A stretch of 48,425 bases of DNA, from positions 1 to 48,425 of the IMG/VR virus record IMGVR_UViG_3300031976_000138; one strand, given 5' to 3'. The first letter of the stretch is position 1. Each line of letters opens with the position of its first letter. The position numbers and the translations under genes are program-made. Of the stretch, positions 47,823 to 48,425 are shown piece by piece. The stretch is from a virus. Below the pieces are notes generated by a model. That model ran no database searches, was not told where the DNA came from, and saw only the letters and a list, made by a program, of their open reading frames with translations.

Positions 47823-48425
47823 TGCCAGATAATTCGCAAACAAACCCTGCAGCATTTAATTGTGAAGGTGGATTAGTTTTAAACAAATCTACGTTCTTGA
47901 TGCAACCAGGTGAAGCATTAGAGCTACGTAACTTCGAGCCAGATATTGAAGGTGGCTACAGACGTATAAATGGTTTTTCTAAATACGTTAGTGCTATAGT
48001 TCCTCAAACTTCTTCTTCTTCAGAAAAAGTATTAATGGTTGCTTCGTTTGCGGATGTTGTATTAGCTGCTAGAGGTACTAGTATATATAGTGCAACTCCT
48101 GGTGGTTCTAGTTGGACATCAAGAGATTCAGGTAGAACAAGCGCAAGCAAATATAACTTTGAAAGATTTAACTTTGACGGCACAGATAAAATAGTTGTGG
48201 TTGATGGTGTAAATGCTCCTACAGTATTTAACTCATCATTAGCTGCTACAGATGTAAGTGAAAGTTCTGTTGCTGGTGCTAAGTTTGTTGTTTCCTTTAA
48301 AGACCATATGTTCTACGCAGGTAAATCAACAACTAAACAAGAAGTTGTGTTTAGTGATCCTTTTGACGAAGATTCTTTTGTTAGTGGTCAAGGAGCTGGC
48401 AGTTTTAAAGTTGATGACACGGTAG
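47822..48425 (+). CDS. Tail/stabilisation protein, beta-propeller-like (3' partial)
   Basis: The first 201 codons are present and the frame is open to the right edge. The protein begins MPDNSQTNPAAFNCEGGLVL, then LQPGEAL-like sequence (FLMQPGEALELRNFEPDIE), GGYRRINGF and beta repeats such as FNFDGTDKIVVVDGVNAPTV and KDHMFYAGKS. These resemble phage tail-hub or stabilisation proteins of the P22 gp10 type with beta-propeller blades, from memory. It overlaps the previous stop by one base (TAATG). Truncated, so domain order and full role cannot be judged. Confidence 0.8.
   Translation, partial: MPDNSQTNPAAFNCEGGLVLNKSTFLMQPGEALELRNFEPDIEGGYRRINGFSKYVSAIVPQTSSSSEKVLMVASFADVVLAARGTSIYSATPGGSSWTSRDSGRTSASKYNFERFNFDGTDKIVVVDGVNAPTVFNSSLAATDVSESSVAGAKFVVSFKDHMFYAGKSTTKQEVVFSDPFDEDSFVSGQGAGSFKVDDTV

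Noticed and set aside
1-48425. Circular or complete genome
   Set aside because: The first gene is open at the left edge and the last at the right edge, and no terminal repeat was seen by eye; tail genes expected in this phage type are missing.
1-48425. CRISPR arrays, tRNA genes and insertion sequences
   Set aside because: No regularly spaced repeats with unique spacers, cloverleaf-like segments or transposase genes were recognised by reading; a tRNAscan-SE run would settle tRNAs.

Overview
The window looks like most of the genome of a marine podovirus. It is AT-rich and tightly packed, with one leftward block of DNA-metabolism genes and rightward blocks of head, packaging and internal-virion genes. 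The best taxonomic clue is the family A DNA polymerase at 18660-20714. A four-cysteine DnaJ-like zinc finger sits between its exonuclease and polymerase domains, which from memory is the hallmark of phage HMO-2011 of SAR116 bacteria and its relatives on Roseobacter and SAR11 hosts. A marine alphaproteobacterial host is therefore plausible, but this is inference. The first gene runs off the left edge and the last off the right edge, so some tail genes are missing. No RNA polymerase, tRNA or rRNA gene was seen, so host sigma-70 transcription is presumed.

Layout. (1) 1-12458, rightward: a QFNA-repeat virion protein, a lambda R-like transglycosylase, a holin-like membrane protein, and two giant presumed internal virion proteins of 1048 and 1316 aa. 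(2) 12460-26038, leftward: endonuclease VII, class II (B12) ribonucleotide reductase, N6A-type methyltransferase, DUF3310 protein, T7-type endonuclease I, RecB-like exonuclease, putative SSB, PolA, DnaB-like helicase, Toprim primase, tyrosine recombinase, C5-cytosine methyltransferase and an HTH protein. Several microproteins fit between them, mostly joined by 1-, 4- or 8-nt overlaps. (3) 26262-29752, leftward: two short units of unrecognised small proteins, each closed by a terminator, probably early takeover genes. (4) 29753-30756: about 1 kb of noncoding control DNA with four phased dyads, a G-quadruplex motif, an 18-bp palindrome, a strong promoter and a strong terminator. (5) 30757-48425, rightward: secreted and membrane-anchored proteins, very basic miniproteins, terminase small and large subunits, portal, a 935-aa polyvalent-like protein, scaffold, major capsid protein, decoration-like protein, a neck/tail protein and a truncated tail protein.

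How it works together. Leftward transcription from the control region and from two internal intergenic regions (26039-26261 and 27732-28089, which share a 38/39 repeat and CCWGG motifs) would express takeover and then replication genes. The reductase supplies dNTPs. Primase, helicase, PolA and SSB copy DNA. The exonuclease and two junction endonucleases process host DNA and branched intermediates. Rightward transcription makes the virion. The most unusual points are a promoter-hairpin-terminator unit that would give a roughly 155-nt RNA, a helically phased CCWGG array in a phage with its own C5 methyltransferase, two promoters each followed by an inverted repeat at the predicted +1, a G-quadruplex motif, an internal Shine-Dalgarno within the 935-aa gene, and a gene whose only plausible full-length start is AUA.
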